DNA of 64,000 bases from Shewanella oncorhynchi (lineage in GTDB: Bacteria > Pseudomonadota > Gammaproteobacteria > Enterobacterales > Shewanellaceae), in the NCBI RefSeq assembly GCF_012584455.1, contig NZ_JABAEB010000007.1:1-64000 (forward strand), written 5' to 3'. Below the pieces are notes generated by a model that was not told where the DNA came from, ran no database searches, and saw only the letters and a program-made list of their open reading frames with translations. Of the stretch, positions 33,264-42,238 are shown in pieces. Position numbers and translations under genes: made by a program. Numbering within the stretch: the stretch's first letter is position 1; each line of letters starts with the position of its first letter.

Positions 33264-33707
33264 ATGGAACTTTGTACCATACTGCGGCCGGAGTGCACTA
33301 CCTGCGCCACTCCGGGCAGCAAGAAAAAGGTACTGGAACTCATCAGCGACTTAGTCGCTGCCCAGTACCCGACCCTCTCATCTCAAGAGATATTCGAAAG
33401 CCTAGTGGCGCGCGAAAAGATGGGGAGCACAGGTATAGGTAACGGCATCGCCATTCCACATGGTCGACTAGCCGATATAGATCAGCCCATTGCCATACTA
33501 ATTAAGTGTGAAGAGCCGATAGCATTTGATGCTATCGATAAGCAACCTGTTGATATTTTATTTGCACTACTGGTGCCTGCAGACCAATGTCAGCAGCACT
33601 TAAGTACTTTGTCTTGCATGGCCGAAAAGCTGAGCGACAAGCAAATATTAAAGCAATTACGCAAGACGCATGATGAAACGGAACTCTATCAGGTAATCAC
33701 TGGATGA
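33264..33707 (+). CDS. ptsN: Nitrogen PTS enzyme IIA
   Basis: 147 residues. Phosphorylatable His66 in GIAIPHGRL. Part of the PTS-Ntr phosphorelay that links nitrogen and potassium status to regulation; it transports no sugar. An extra Cys-rich start ([23 protein letters not shown]) with three cysteines precedes the EIIA domain, which is common in Shewanella sequences. Starts three bases after hpf and overlaps rapZ by four. Confidence 0.93.
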   Translation: MELCTILRPECTTCATPGSKKKVLELISDLVAAQYPTLSSQEIFESLVAREKMGSTGIGNGIAIPHGRLADIDQPIAILIKCEEPIAFDAIDKQPVDILFALLVPADQCQQHLSTLSCMAEKLSDKQILKQLRKTHDETELYQVITG

Positions 33708-34558
33708 AACTGGTCATAGTGTCGGGCCGCTCAGGCTCAGGCAAATCTGTCGCCCTTAGGGTACTCGAAGATCTCGGCTATTATTGTGTCGATAACCTTC
33801 CCTTGCCATTGATTGGCAGTTTGCTTGAGCAACTCAAAGGCAGTAACGATCTCGTCGCCATCAGTGTCGACGTGCGTAACATGCCTGAGCAGGATAAGGT
33901 CTTAGTGAAACAACTCGCTAGCCTACCTCCAGATACTGAGTTAACGAGCTTCTTCCTTAACTCCAGCGATAAAATTCTGCTTAAGCGTTACAGCGAAACC
34001 CGCCGTTTACATCCTTTGTCGAAGAGCCGAGTCTCTTTGCAAGAAGCGATAAAGCTGGAGGGGAAACTGCTCGAGCCTATGTCAAAACTGGTCGATCACT
34101 ACATAGATACGTCGAATCTGAATATCTATGATTTAAGCGACCAAGTCAGACAAATTCTCCTTGGTAGTGTCGATAAAGAACTCGTGATCAACTTCGAGTC
34201 CTTTGGCTTTAAGCACGGAATGCCCACCGAAGCCGACTTTATGTTCGATGTGCGCTTCCTGCCCAATCCCCACTGGGAGTTGGCGCTGCGGCCATTGACT
34301 GGCTTAGATGAACCCGTAGCTGAGTTCTTAAATCGTCAACCACTGGTTAATAAGTTCATCTGGCAAATCGAAAATTTACTGGAGACTTGGCTGCCGCACC
34401 TCGAGCGTAACAATCGCAGTTATTTAACTGTGGCCATTGGCTGCACAGGTGGACAGCACAGATCGGTTTACGTCGCAGAGCAATTGGCAAAACGCTTTAG
34501 TAACGGTAAACATAAAGTTTATGCCCGTCATCGAGAGCTCAATAATGCCAAAGCTTGA
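33704..34558 (+). CDS. rapZ: RNase adapter protein RapZ
   Basis: 284 residues. N-terminal Walker [11 protein letters not shown] (5-14) and the C-terminal domain with [21 protein letters not shown] and [10 protein letters not shown], which in E. coli binds glucosamine-6-P and the small RNAs GlmY/GlmZ and presents GlmZ to RNase E. Whether this organism has GlmY/GlmZ cannot be seen here. Overlaps ptsN by four and npr by 14 bases. Confidence 0.95.
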   Translation: MKLVIVSGRSGSGKSVALRVLEDLGYYCVDNLPLPLIGSLLEQLKGSNDLVAISVDVRNMPEQDKVLVKQLASLPPDTELTSFFLNSSDKILLKRYSETRRLHPLSKSRVSLQEAIKLEGKLLEPMSKLVDHYIDTSNLNIYDLSDQVRQILLGSVDKELVINFESFGFKHGMPTEADFMFDVRFLPNPHWELALRPLTGLDEPVAEFLNRQPLVNKFIWQIENLLETWLPHLERNNRSYLTVAIGCTGGQHRSVYVAEQLAKRFSNGKHKVYARHRELNNAKA

Positions 34559-34820
34559 ACGTCAGATAACCATCTGTAATAAGCTCGGTTTACATGCCCG
34601 TGCCGCCACTAAGTTGGTGGTACTGGCTTCCGAGTTTGATGCGACCATCACCTTAATCCAAGGCGATAAACAAGCATCGGCCGCCAGTGTACTTGGATTA
34701 CTAATGCTTGAAACTGGCATGGGTAAGACCATCAAGCTTATCGCCGAAGGCCCAGATGCAGAGCCGGCTCTCGATGCCATTTGTGCCTTAATCGACGCTA
34801 AGTTTGACGAAGCCTGTTAG
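34545..34820 (+). CDS. npr: Nitrogen PTS phosphocarrier NPr
   Basis: 91 residues (start at the ATG at 34545, with GAGAG upstream, inside the 3' end of rapZ). HPr fold with phospho-His17 in KLGLHARAA and the second motif [12 protein letters not shown]. It passes phosphate from EI-Ntr to EIIA-Ntr (ptsN). Last gene of the rpoN cluster. Confidence 0.93.
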   Translation: MPKLERQITICNKLGLHARAATKLVVLASEFDATITLIQGDKQASAASVLGLLMLETGMGKTIKLIAEGPDAEPALDAICALIDAKFDEAC

Positions 34821-34861
34821 TTTCACTTCACACTAAGCACTTCATCGTTAGTTTCACTTCA
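34816..34861. repeat. 15-base direct repeat after npr
   Basis: GTTAGTTTCACTTCA occurs at 34816-34830 (covering the npr stop codon) and again at 34847-34861, 31 bases apart. Probably a small duplication of the gene end; function unknown. Confidence 0.6.
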
Positions 34862-35064
34862 TGTCTAGTTTAAAAAACTTGCCATTCAGACATGGCAAAA
34901 CATTTGTCGCTCGACGATACAAGCTACTGGCGATTACACTAGCGGTCATTGTGCTGGCCTTACCTTAGCCGCCTTAATCTGTGTCATCGACTGACGCTTA
35001 GTCACCGCTAAATCCTAGCCCAACACCAAGATCTCAAACCAATTTGCCGCACAATGGAGGACAA

Positions 35065-36429
35065 ATGCCCGTAGATAATGTAGAAAACGATCACACCGGA
35101 CATAGTCTTGACCAGTTAAACCAAGCGCTTAGCAGCGGCATGTTCGTACACGTGCGCAATATGCTGCAAAAAATGGCCGCCTCAGATATCGCGCTGATCT
35201 TAGAATCATCACCGCCAAGTGCCAGACAAGTATTGTGGCAGCTCATCGATCAGGAACAAATAGGCGACATACTCGATGAGTTGAGTGAAGAACTCAAAGA
35301 CCCACTGATCCGCAGCATGAGCCCTGAGCGAGTCGCGAAAGCGACAGCAAGCATGGACACCGACGATCTCGCCTATATTCTGCGAAGTCTTCCCGACGCC
35401 GTTTACAAACAAGTGTTGCAGTCGATGACGGAGCAAAATCGCCTGAGGGTAGAACAAGCCCTATCTTATCCAGATGAGACCGCCGGCAGCTTGATGAACA
35501 CAGATACTGTCACCCTAAGACCCGATGTGAATATCGATGTGGTGCTGCGCTATCTTCGGCAAAGGGGCAACCTACCCGACACCACAGATACCTTATATGT
35601 GGTCGACAAACAGGACAAAGTCCTTGGCGGTGTTAGGCTGGCAGATCTGCTGACTTGCGCGCCAAGCACCACAATTCGCAATATCATGGATCCTAATATT
35701 CAAAGTATTCCGGTGAGCATGTCCGACAGCGAAGTCGCGCAGAAATTCGAACGCAATGACTGGGTATCGGCACCTGTCGTCGACAGTGATGGTAAGCTGC
35801 TCGGGCGTATCACAATCGATGACGTAGTCGATGTTATCCGCGAAGATGCTGAACATTCCATGATGGGTATGGCGGGGATGGACGGAGATGAAGATACCTT
35901 TGGTCCTGTACTAAAAAGTACCCTACGTCGCTCGCTCTGGCTCACGATTAACTTATTCGCCGCCCTACTCGCCTCGTCGGTCAGCAATATGTTTGAAGGC
36001 ACTATTGAGCAATTTGCCACTATCGCCATCTTGATGACAATTGTCCCTAGCATGGGCGGTGTTGCCGGTAATCAGACCTTAGCGCTCGTGATCCGCGGTA
36101 TTGCTTTAGGCCATATCGGCCAAAGCAACGCTCGCTGGCTTATCGGTAAAGAGCTATCTATTGGTTTTCTCAATGGCTTGATGTGGTCTATTTTAGTCTT
36201 TGTCGCCGTGTGGCTATGGAAGGATGATATGGCACTGGCGGGATTAATTGGTAGCGCCATGCTGATCAACATGACAGTAGCAGGGCTTGCAGGTGCGAGT
36301 ATTCCATTGATTTTAAAAAGACTTAAAATCGATCCTGCCCTCGCTGGCGGTATGGTGCTCACCACAGTCACTGACGTGGTTGGCCTGTTCGCCTTCCTCG
36401 GGTTAGCGACGCTCTACCTGATGAACTAA
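35065..36429 (+). CDS. mgtE: Magnesium transporter MgtE
   Basis: 454 residues. Start at the ATG at 35065, because GGAGGA lies just upstream. Domain order: N-terminal superhelical domain (about 15-130), two CBS domains (about 135-260) and five membrane helices from about residue 285. The pore signature PSMGGVAGNQTLAL and the final TTVTDVVGLFAFLG are present. In family members Mg2+ binding to the N and CBS domains closes the channel. It follows npr after ~245 bases, with its own ribosome site, so it is probably a separate unit. Confidence 0.93.
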   Translation: MPVDNVENDHTGHSLDQLNQALSSGMFVHVRNMLQKMAASDIALILESSPPSARQVLWQLIDQEQIGDILDELSEELKDPLIRSMSPERVAKATASMDTDDLAYILRSLPDAVYKQVLQSMTEQNRLRVEQALSYPDETAGSLMNTDTVTLRPDVNIDVVLRYLRQRGNLPDTTDTLYVVDKQDKVLGGVRLADLLTCAPSTTIRNIMDPNIQSIPVSMSDSEVAQKFERNDWVSAPVVDSDGKLLGRITIDDVVDVIREDAEHSMMGMAGMDGDEDTFGPVLKSTLRRSLWLTINLFAALLASSVSNMFEGTIEQFATIAILMTIVPSMGGVAGNQTLALVIRGIALGHIGQSNARWLIGKELSIGFLNGLMWSILVFVAVWLWKDDMALAGLIGSAMLINMTVAGLAGASIPLILKRLKIDPALAGGMVLTTVTDVVGLFAFLGLATLYLMN

Positions 36430-36454
36430 CGCTTTAACAGTTTGAGCTAATAAC

Positions 36455-36483
36455 AAAAACGGCACCTCAAAGGTGCCGTTTTT
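36455..36483. terminator. Bidirectional terminator, mgtE / modA-like gene
   Basis: Stem AAAAACGGCACCT / AGGTGCCGTTTTT, loop CAA, between two convergent genes. Confidence 0.9.
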
Positions 36484-36508
36484 TATCCCGCTGGAAAACT
36501 AAAGAAGG

Positions 36509-37351
36509 CTATTTTGCCGGAGGTTGGAAACCATAACTGCTCAAAATCGCTTGGCCTTTGGTCGATAGAATAAACTCAGCTAACGGCTTAGCGGCAGTAT
36601 TAGCGCCTTGTAAAACCAGTAAACCATAGTCGGCACCCACGGCGAGTTCCTGCGGTAAGTCGATGATTTGTAAACTCGGCACTTCTTTTTTAGCCAGCAC
36701 AGCATTAGTGCAATAGGTTAAAAAGATATCCGCTTGCTTGTTTTCCATCACCCAGCCATAGGGGTTGCGATCTTTAGGCGGTTTAACGCTCTCAGGGCCG
36801 CCCGTCAGTTGTAATGCCTTGGTCTCTAACGCGGCTTTCGCATTGGGTTTTACCGCTTTGGCCTTAGCAAAAACGGCCCAGGCATAATCACCCGCGGGGT
36901 CGGCTTTCGGGGTTGAGGTACCGACTTTAATCTTAGGATCTAACAAGGTATCGAGTAACGTCGCACTCGTCACCTGAACTGTGTCTTGAGCAACAGCGCA
37001 GAGTTGATTACGGGCAAACATTTGCACCGCTTCGCCCTGACCCGAATCCACTAATGCCTGTGGATGTTTCATATTCGCCGAGGCAAAGATATCGACTTTC
37101 TCGCCCTCTTGAATGCGCTTTAACAATAAACCTGAGGGCGCATATTGCGCTACAACACTTATTTGCGACTGTGCTTGATAAGCAGCAATAATATCACTCA
37201 TCGCAGTCTTTAAACTGCCTGCGGCGCGCAGTTCTATCGGCGCGGCTCCTGTGGTCACTTCGGCTTTCATCGGCACTCCTTGTACAGCAGTCACCATGAT
37301 GACAGGACTTAAACTCAAGGCTACTAACACATTTTTGCTTATCATAGTCAT
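36509..37351 (-). CDS. ModA-like periplasmic substrate-binding protein
   Basis: 280 residues with a signal peptide and the ModA/Wtp-type fold: the oxyanion-binding N-terminus ELRAAGSLKTAM, FASANMKHPQAL, and NPYGWVMENKQADIFLTYCTNA near the C-terminus. The family binds molybdate or tungstate. There are no permease or ATPase genes beside it, so it is an orphan; the modF-like ABC gene lies 24 kb away and is not a transport ATPase. The ligand may differ from molybdate. Convergent with mgtE. Confidence 0.75.
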   Translation of the reverse strand: MTMISKNVLVALSLSPVIMVTAVQGVPMKAEVTTGAAPIELRAAGSLKTAMSDIIAAYQAQSQISVVAQYAPSGLLLKRIQEGEKVDIFASANMKHPQALVDSGQGEAVQMFARNQLCAVAQDTVQVTSATLLDTLLDPKIKVGTSTPKADPAGDYAWAVFAKAKAVKPNAKAALETKALQLTGGPESVKPPKDRNPYGWVMENKQADIFLTYCTNAVLAKKEVPSLQIIDLPQELAVGADYGLLVLQGANTAAKPLAEFILSTKGQAILSSYGFQPPAK

Positions 37352-37558
37352 ATTCTCCTTTAGGCACTAAAAGTCATTCTTGTGACTTATTCCCATACAG
37401 AACGTGAAATCGATAAAGGGATCAAGCTGAACTCATCCCAAGGTAATTAGCAGTGATATGTTTGTGCTGCAGGTCACTCAAGGTGCGCTTCATAAAGGAC
37501 AAATTGTCTAATTGAAGCACGGCAAGCTAATCACTCAATTAGCCCACCACTGAAAACA

Positions 37559-37583
37559 AAAAAGTCGCCCCAGGCGACTTTTT
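37559..37583 (-). terminator. Terminator of the OmpA-like lipoprotein gene
   Basis: Stem AAAAAGTCGCC / GGCGACTTTTT with loop CCA; read leftwards it ends the OmpA-like gene. Confidence 0.85.
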
Positions 37584-37610
37584 CAGCGAGAACTTTGTGC
37601 TTAGACCAGA

Positions 37611-38303
37611 CTATTTACCCGTTGGTATTAGTACGATCTCAACGCGGCGGTTTTGTGCTCGGCCATTTGCATTGGCATTTGATGCAATAGGACTCGCTTC
37701 ACCCATACCTTTTGATTTTACACGGGCAGAGGCAACGCCTTTACTCATCAAGTAATTACCCACTTCGCTAGCACGGACCTGTGACAGACGTAAATTGTAA
37801 GAGTCTGAACCACTGCTGTCGGTATAACCTAATACGTTAAGCTGCGTTTTGCTGTATTCCTTGGCCACAACCGCCACTGAATTCAGCACGCGTTTAGCAC
37901 CGTCACTTAACTCGGTTTGATCTACGCCGAAGGTCACTTCATTAGGCATATTCAAAATGATGTTATCGCCGTTACGGGTCACACTCACGCCCGTTGAGGC
38001 TAATTGTTGGCGTAATTTGGTCTCTTGCACATCCATGTAATAACCAATACCACCACCGACTGCAGCGCCCGATGCAGCACCAATTAAGGCACCTTTACCG
38101 CGGTCGCTCTTGCTCGAAGATACCACTCCAATTGCGGCACCCGCGACGGCACCAATCAATGCGCCACTGGTCGCTTTAGCGGTTTGTTCTTCGTTTGAAT
38201 AGGGATTGATTGTTGTACAACCCGATGCAACTAGCGCGGTCGTCAATACCACTATGGCTAACAGGGATGGTTTAGATTGCACTGCCTGAAAACACTTCAT
38301 CAT
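37611..38303 (-). CDS. OmpA-family lipoprotein (YiaD-like)
   Basis: 230 residues. Lipoprotein signal with lipobox LVASGC (Cys29), then a glycine-zipper segment (ATSGALIGAVAGAAIG...GAASGAAVGGGIGY, about 43-85) and a C-terminal OmpA domain that binds peptidoglycan (VLGYTDSSGSDSYNLRLSQ, and RAQNRRVEIVL). The architecture equals E. coli YiaD, a multicopy suppressor of bamB loss. An outer-membrane lipoprotein linked to the cell wall. AGAGG lies upstream of the first of two adjacent ATGs. Monocistronic. Confidence 0.88.
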   Translation of the reverse strand: MMKCFQAVQSKPSLLAIVVLTTALVASGCTTINPYSNEEQTAKATSGALIGAVAGAAIGVVSSSKSDRGKGALIGAASGAAVGGGIGYYMDVQETKLRQQLASTGVSVTRNGDNIILNMPNEVTFGVDQTELSDGAKRVLNSVAVVAKEYSKTQLNVLGYTDSSGSDSYNLRLSQVRASEVGNYLMSKGVASARVKSKGMGEASPIASNANANGRAQNRRVEIVLIPTGK

Positions 38304-38809
38304 TTATAACCTCTTTATATGATTGATGACTGTGAATACCGCTCAAAAGGGCAAGAAATATCACGTCCATTAGGTAATACGAATGACCTAGGGATTGCCA
38401 CAAAGCAGGCAGTATATAAGCAATTGCGCTGGAGACAATCCTTTATCCATCTTCAATTATGCTAATCCAGATTTTAGTCAGCAAAGATACAGATTTCGGG
38501 CTTCAATCATGGCTTGTACCGCCCAATTTCATATCAAGTCTATGGCACCGAAATAGTGCACCTTGCACCTTTATTGGCAGCACTAAAAAATCACATCGTT
38601 TTAATCGAAGTCGCAATGCAATGATTTTAAAGGTTAAAATAAAAACTAGAATATTGGCACGAATTTTACATACTACTAAGTGAGTAGACAGTCAGACGCG
38701 GTAAACATCGCCGAAAACTAGAGTCAACTTCAACAGGATTAATCCAAATTAAATGGACCTATCGAGACAGAAAATGGGCTCGAGTATTTAGGGTCATAAA
38801 GGAGGAAGT
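38304..38809. other. Intergenic region before a short ORF
   Basis: About 500 bases without a supported gene. A 74-codon frame at 38459-38683 has no family match, low hydrophobic pattern and no ribosome site and is not called. Confidence 0.4.
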
Positions 38810-38917
38810 ATGAAAACGGTCATGAACTTTATCGCACTATGTCGCCACGAATGGATTTGTCTGCGCCATCTAGGTCTGAGCCAGTGGGATTTAGAACAGC
38901 TTCACTATTATCAATAA
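38810..38917 (+). CDS. Small ORF, 35 codons, strong Shine-Dalgarno
   Basis: ATG at 38810 preceded by AAGGAGGAAGT, a near-perfect ribosome site, the strongest in this region. The peptide is MKTVMNFIALCRHEWICLRH followed by LGLSQWDLEQLHYYQ. It has two Cys, three His and two Trp and no signal peptide. It lies 55 bases before a transposase-type HTH gene read in the same direction. I know no family for it. The ribosome site is the only strong evidence. Confidence 0.5.
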   Translation: MKTVMNFIALCRHEWICLRHLGLSQWDLEQLHYYQ

Positions 38918-38972
38918 AAGGCAACGCAAACGGTCATATTTTGGTTCTAAGGCAGTAAAAGAGGGAACGCTC

Positions 38973-39206
38973 ATGGGAATCGCAGAAAATAGTCTCAAGC
39001 TACATGTTATCACCGAGGTTAAAGTACAAGGTCGCTTACTGTCGGATGTTGCACGTCAATACGGTTTATCTGCCAAGGCAGTCTACCAATGGGTGCGAGA
39101 AAGCGATCTGCAACCCCAGCAAAGAGAATGCGCATTAATGAGTGAGATTGCCCAGCTACAGAAAAGAATTAAACAGCTCAATCATGAGCTACGCACGATA
39201 GGTTAA
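38973..39206 (+). CDS. Lone transposase-type HTH protein (IS3 OrfA-like)
   Basis: 77 residues: an HTH of the IS3/IS911 OrfA kind (LKLHVITEVKVQGRLLSDVA, then RQYGLSAKAVYQWVRESD), then a heptad-like helix MSEIAQLQKRIKQLNHELR resembling the OrfA leucine zipper. There is no OrfB, DDE domain or IS end beside it, so it is either a remnant or a domesticated DNA-binding protein. GAGGGAACGCTC before the ATG gives a ribosome site. It follows the 35-codon ORF at 38810. Confidence 0.65.
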   Translation: MGIAENSLKLHVITEVKVQGRLLSDVARQYGLSAKAVYQWVRESDLQPQQRECALMSEIAQLQKRIKQLNHELRTIG

Positions 39207-39431
39207 GTGCTACATGGCAATTGAGTGCCTGTACAACAAGCTAAACGTGCCCGAATAGACAAGGCCGGACGAGATTGCATATCGCCCTGCTGATAACGCT
39301 AACGATGTAAAAGATGTGCTAACAACAATAATAACAGCGCCCTTTTTAGTCCGGCCTTGTCGTCCAAATTGATGAACCCAGCGAAGATTGGGAAATAGTA
39401 TTAACAGCAACAAACGGATAAGGACAATGCA
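39207..39431. other. Non-coding region with 13-bp inverted repeat
   Basis: GACAAGGCCGGAC (39258-39270) and GTCCGGCCTTGTC (39349-39361) are exact inverted repeats 78 bases apart. A leftward frame of 67 codons covers part of it, without a family match. The repeat could form a long stem in RNA or mark a small element. GGCCTTGTC recurs in the adjacent module A. Confidence 0.45.
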
Positions 39432-39546
39432 AAAGTTTCGGCAAGACTAGGGAGGGAGTTATCTCCCCCAAGATCAAATATGTGAATTGTGCTCCCCCAA
39501 GTCATGAACATATTTCTCTCTCTGGCCTTGTCATTTTATTCACAGG
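39432..39546. repeat. Duplicated module, copy A
   Basis: About 115 bases, closely matched by copy B 200 bases further on. The core ATATGTGAATTGTGCTCCCC and the CCAAGTCATGAACATATTT after it are identical in both (38 bases). Copy A also has CTCCCCCAAG twice and a potential GGGAG/CTCCC hairpin at its left end. Confidence 0.65.
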
Positions 39547-39631
39547 ATCAATGATGATCCAGCACTGCAATGAGTGTGGTGCGCCAAGGAAGGCCGTGAT
39601 TGGTATTACATAGATTGACTGAAGAGTTACC

Positions 39632-39743
39632 AAGGTTTCGGCAAGGATTGAGGGAGTTGTCTTCCCCAAAGATTAAATATGTGAATTGTGCTCCCCCAAG
39701 TCATGAACATATTTATCTCTCAGCTCTTGTCCTTTTATCACAC
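39632..39743. repeat. Duplicated module, copy B
   Basis: About 112 bases, copy of 39432-39546. The flank differs by an indel, and outside the identical core about one base in five has changed. No promoter or terminator assigned. Whether the module is an RNA gene, a degenerate ORF pair or a repeat element is open. Confidence 0.65.
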
Positions 39744-39889
39744 TGTTCGATGATTGCTAGCTTGTTTGTAGCAACAAGGATGGCCCCAGCTTCCATCGGG
39801 GATTAAGCCAAGGATTGGCTAACGCCAAAAATTAAATAACAATAATAAAATCAATAACAAAAAATAATAATTCACTTAATTTTTAGCAT

Positions 39890-39919
39890 AAAAAAGACGC
39901 TACTTTGAGCGTCTTTTTT
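39890..39919. terminator. Terminator of the RIO kinase gene
   Basis: Stem AAAAAAGACGC / GCGTCTTTTTT with an 8-base loop, 26 bases past the stop codon of the leftward RIO kinase gene; symmetric, so it can act both ways. Confidence 0.85.
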
Positions 39920-39944
39920 ATGGGTGAAAAACAACGACTGACGA

Positions 39945-40805
39945 TTAATAGTCTTCTTCGTTTGCCTCTTGGATCCGCTGCTTACGCTCTTGTGCCTCTT
40001 CAAAGGCTGCTTGGATTTCTTCCAAGACCGCACTAACATCGGCTTCGACCAGCACTTCGGTAAACTCACCCGTTAATGGTGTTTCAGGCTTCAATTCACC
40101 GGCTTCAAACAGGGCCCAAATTTCTTTGGCGTATTGTGTTTTTAGCAGCTCAGGAGCATACAAACCATAGTATTGAGTCATGTTATTCACATCACGCGCT
40201 AACATCCATTTGGCATGGTTATTCGCCGCGGCATCGACCGCCTGAGGCAAATCGATAATCACTGGCCCTTCACTGTCAACTAACACGTTAAACTCAGACA
40301 AGTCACCGTGCACTAACCCAGCACAGAGCATACGTTTGACATAGGTCATCACCAACGCATGATCCTTCAAGGCTTTTTCTGCCGACATACTAACATCGTT
40401 TAATCTCGGCGCGACATTGCCCTCGGCATCCGTCACTAACTCCATCAGCAACACGCCATCGAAACAACCATAAGGCGTTGGCACACGCACACCCGCATTC
40501 GCTAAACGGTAAAGTGCTTCAACTTCAGCATTTTGCCAAGCTTCTTCCTGCTGATCGCGGCCAAATTTAGACCCTTTTTCCATCGCGCGCGCGCGACGAC
40601 TGTTACGGACTTTTCGGCCTTCTTGATATAACACAGCTTGCTTAAAACTGCGCTTGTCCGCTTCTTTATAGACTTTGGCACAGCGGATATCATCAGCACT
40701 GCGTACAACATACACAGTCGCTTCTTTACCGCTCATTAACTGGCTAATGACCTCATCGACCAGTCCTTCATCAACCAGGGGTTGGATTCGTTTCGGAGTT
40801 TTCAT
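39945..40805 (-). CDS. RIO1-family serine protein kinase
   Basis: 286 residues. Glycine-loop SGKEATVY (25-32), ATP Lys44 in AKVYK, catalytic loop VHGDLSEFNVLV (Asp168, Asn173) and metal-binding Asp185 in IIDLPQ. All are intact, so it should be active. Similar to the bacterial RIO kinases such as Pseudomonas PA4780. The archaeal and eukaryal members act in ribosome maturation; the bacterial role is not known. The C-terminal tail is a charged coiled helix (EEIQAAFEEAQERKQRI). Confidence 0.9.
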   Translation of the reverse strand: MKTPKRIQPLVDEGLVDEVISQLMSGKEATVYVVRSADDIRCAKVYKEADKRSFKQAVLYQEGRKVRNSRRARAMEKGSKFGRDQQEEAWQNAEVEALYRLANAGVRVPTPYGCFDGVLLMELVTDAEGNVAPRLNDVSMSAEKALKDHALVMTYVKRMLCAGLVHGDLSEFNVLVDSEGPVIIDLPQAVDAAANNHAKWMLARDVNNMTQYYGLYAPELLKTQYAKEIWALFEAGELKPETPLTGEFTEVLVEADVSAVLEEIQAAFEEAQERKQRIQEANEEDY

Positions 40806-41140
40806 AGCGCCCTTATACCTTACTTAGGCATGATATGGAATACTGCGGGCAAATCTTCATACAAAAGCGGTCTCCAGCGGAAGTTTGATGAATATAGTTT
40901 AGGATTGTTAAACGAATTTTAAGTAAAAACTAATGCACTTGCGTGTTAAACACAATACCAGATTTACTCAGCACTTTGGCAAAGAAAGAGACTGAAAATA
41001 CCGCTTTAACTAAAAGAATATTCTTTTATGCTCACCCCAATAAAATCAGACTCAAAACGACAAGCCATATTCCACGGCGAATATGCCAATCCAAGCCCGT
41101 TGAAATAATACCCAGAGCTAAATTGGTGCAGGAACTTAAC
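40806..41140. other. Intergenic region, nothing recognised
   Basis: No supported gene. A rightward frame from 40943 starts with GTG without ribosome site and runs into the antisense of the next gene; not called. Confidence 0.4.
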
Positions 41141-41455
41141 TCAAACAAACAAGGCAATCACACTGCCCACAGTCGCCGCCGCTTTCAATATTTGGCCTGC
41201 ACTGTAATAAGTGTCGTTTGAACTCTTAACGTCATCTACATCATCCGCACTAGGCTCAGATATTTTACTCCTTGCATTGCCATCAAAACTGACCTCAGCT
41301 TTAGGAGCTGCCAGCCCTAATGCACCATAGGTAAAGGATTTAAGTCCGCTTGGCTCGGCGGTATCAAGGGATTGATGAGCCGACTTAACTGCCGGTAATG
41401 AAGCTGAATACGCAGATGAAATAAGTGAAATCATAGCGAGCACCAAAGCAGACAT
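41141..41455 (-). CDS. Hypothetical small exported protein
   Basis: 104 residues. The N-terminus (MSALVLAMISLISSAYSA) looks like a short signal peptide without basic residues, and a hydrophobic stretch ILKAAATVGSVIALFV ends the protein; the middle is polar with DADDVDDVK-like acidic character. An in-frame TAA stands directly before the ATG, so no longer start is possible. I recognise no family. Could also be tail-anchored. Confidence 0.5.
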   Translation of the reverse strand: MSALVLAMISLISSAYSASLPAVKSAHQSLDTAEPSGLKSFTYGALGLAAPKAEVSFDGNARSKISEPSADDVDDVKSSNDTYYSAGQILKAAATVGSVIALFV

Positions 41456-41635
41456 TTAAAGAGTTAACCACAAACTAACACAATATCAGCTGGTTATCAT
41501 GCATTCATCCGCTAAACTGTGATGGATTCTGCCCAACAAAGCTCATCTATGACCGTATAAATGGCGGTATATATAGCTAGATCTCCCCCATAAGAGCCTT
41601 TATCCTAAACACCACAACATATAGAGAACTTATCC

Positions 41636-42184
41636 ATGCACTATCCCAGCATTTTCCTCGCACTTTCAGTCCTATCCCTGACTCAATGCAGCAGCTTATC
41701 GATTGAAGAATGCGCCAATAGTGATTGGTTTGCCCTTGGGCTTGCCGATGGCAACCGTGGGACAAGTTCTGGGCAATTAAATCAATATCAAAAAGATTGT
41801 CGTGAATTTAATCTCAGTGTCGATACCGCGCAGTGGAAACAAGGATACCAGCAAGGGTTAGCCAGTTACTGCGTGCCAGAAAATGGCTACCGCGTAGGCT
41901 TAGCGGGAGAAAGTTATTATGGGGTTTGCAGTAATAACCAGTTTGTTGAGCGCTATAACCAAGGCCATCAACAATACCTGACCAACAAACGTTTAACTGA
42001 GATTGCCGATCGCTTAAATACCATAGAGAGAGAAATAAGCAGTCTTGATGGCAAGATCAATAATCTCACCGACAAGGCTGACTTATTGAAACAGAAAAAC
42101 AGTCTACTCAACGAAAAAAACCAACTGTTAGATGAAAGATCTCGCCTACGCAGACCTGATATGCGCTTCGAATTTAGATTTTAA
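41636..42184 (+). CDS. DUF2799 family lipoprotein
   Basis: 182 residues: signal with lipobox LSLTQC (Cys18), then the DUF2799 pattern: repeated glycine motifs of type W-x-x-G-x-x-D-G (WFALGLADGNRG, WKQGYQQGLASYC, NQGHQQYL). A coiled coil of about 45 residues follows (NTIEREISSLDGKINNLTDK onwards), then a basic tail ending FEFRF. Family function unknown; likely outer-membrane or periplasmic. Confidence 0.8.
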   Translation: MHYPSIFLALSVLSLTQCSSLSIEECANSDWFALGLADGNRGTSSGQLNQYQKDCREFNLSVDTAQWKQGYQQGLASYCVPENGYRVGLAGESYYGVCSNNQFVERYNQGHQQYLTNKRLTEIADRLNTIEREISSLDGKINNLTDKADLLKQKNSLLNEKNQLLDERSRLRRPDMRFEFRF

Positions 42185-42238
42185 GCTATAAAAAAACACG
42201 AACCCAATAAGGACTCAGGGTTTTAGCTTCGCAGCTCG

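Noticed and set aside
36509..37351. Complete molybdate ABC transporter locus
   Set aside because: Only the binding protein is present; neighbours are mgtE and an OmpA-like lipoprotein.
38459..38683. Rightward ORF of 74 codons upstream of the 35-codon ORF
   Set aside because: No ribosome site and no recognisable pattern.
39600..39806. ORF of 68 codons across module copy B
   Set aside because: Shares a segment with copy A, but the upstream frame is shifted by an indel between copies, and no ribosome site is seen; left as repeat.
40943..41221. Rightward ORF of 92 codons
   Set aside because: GTG start without ribosome site and antisense to the better supported exported protein at 41141-41455.
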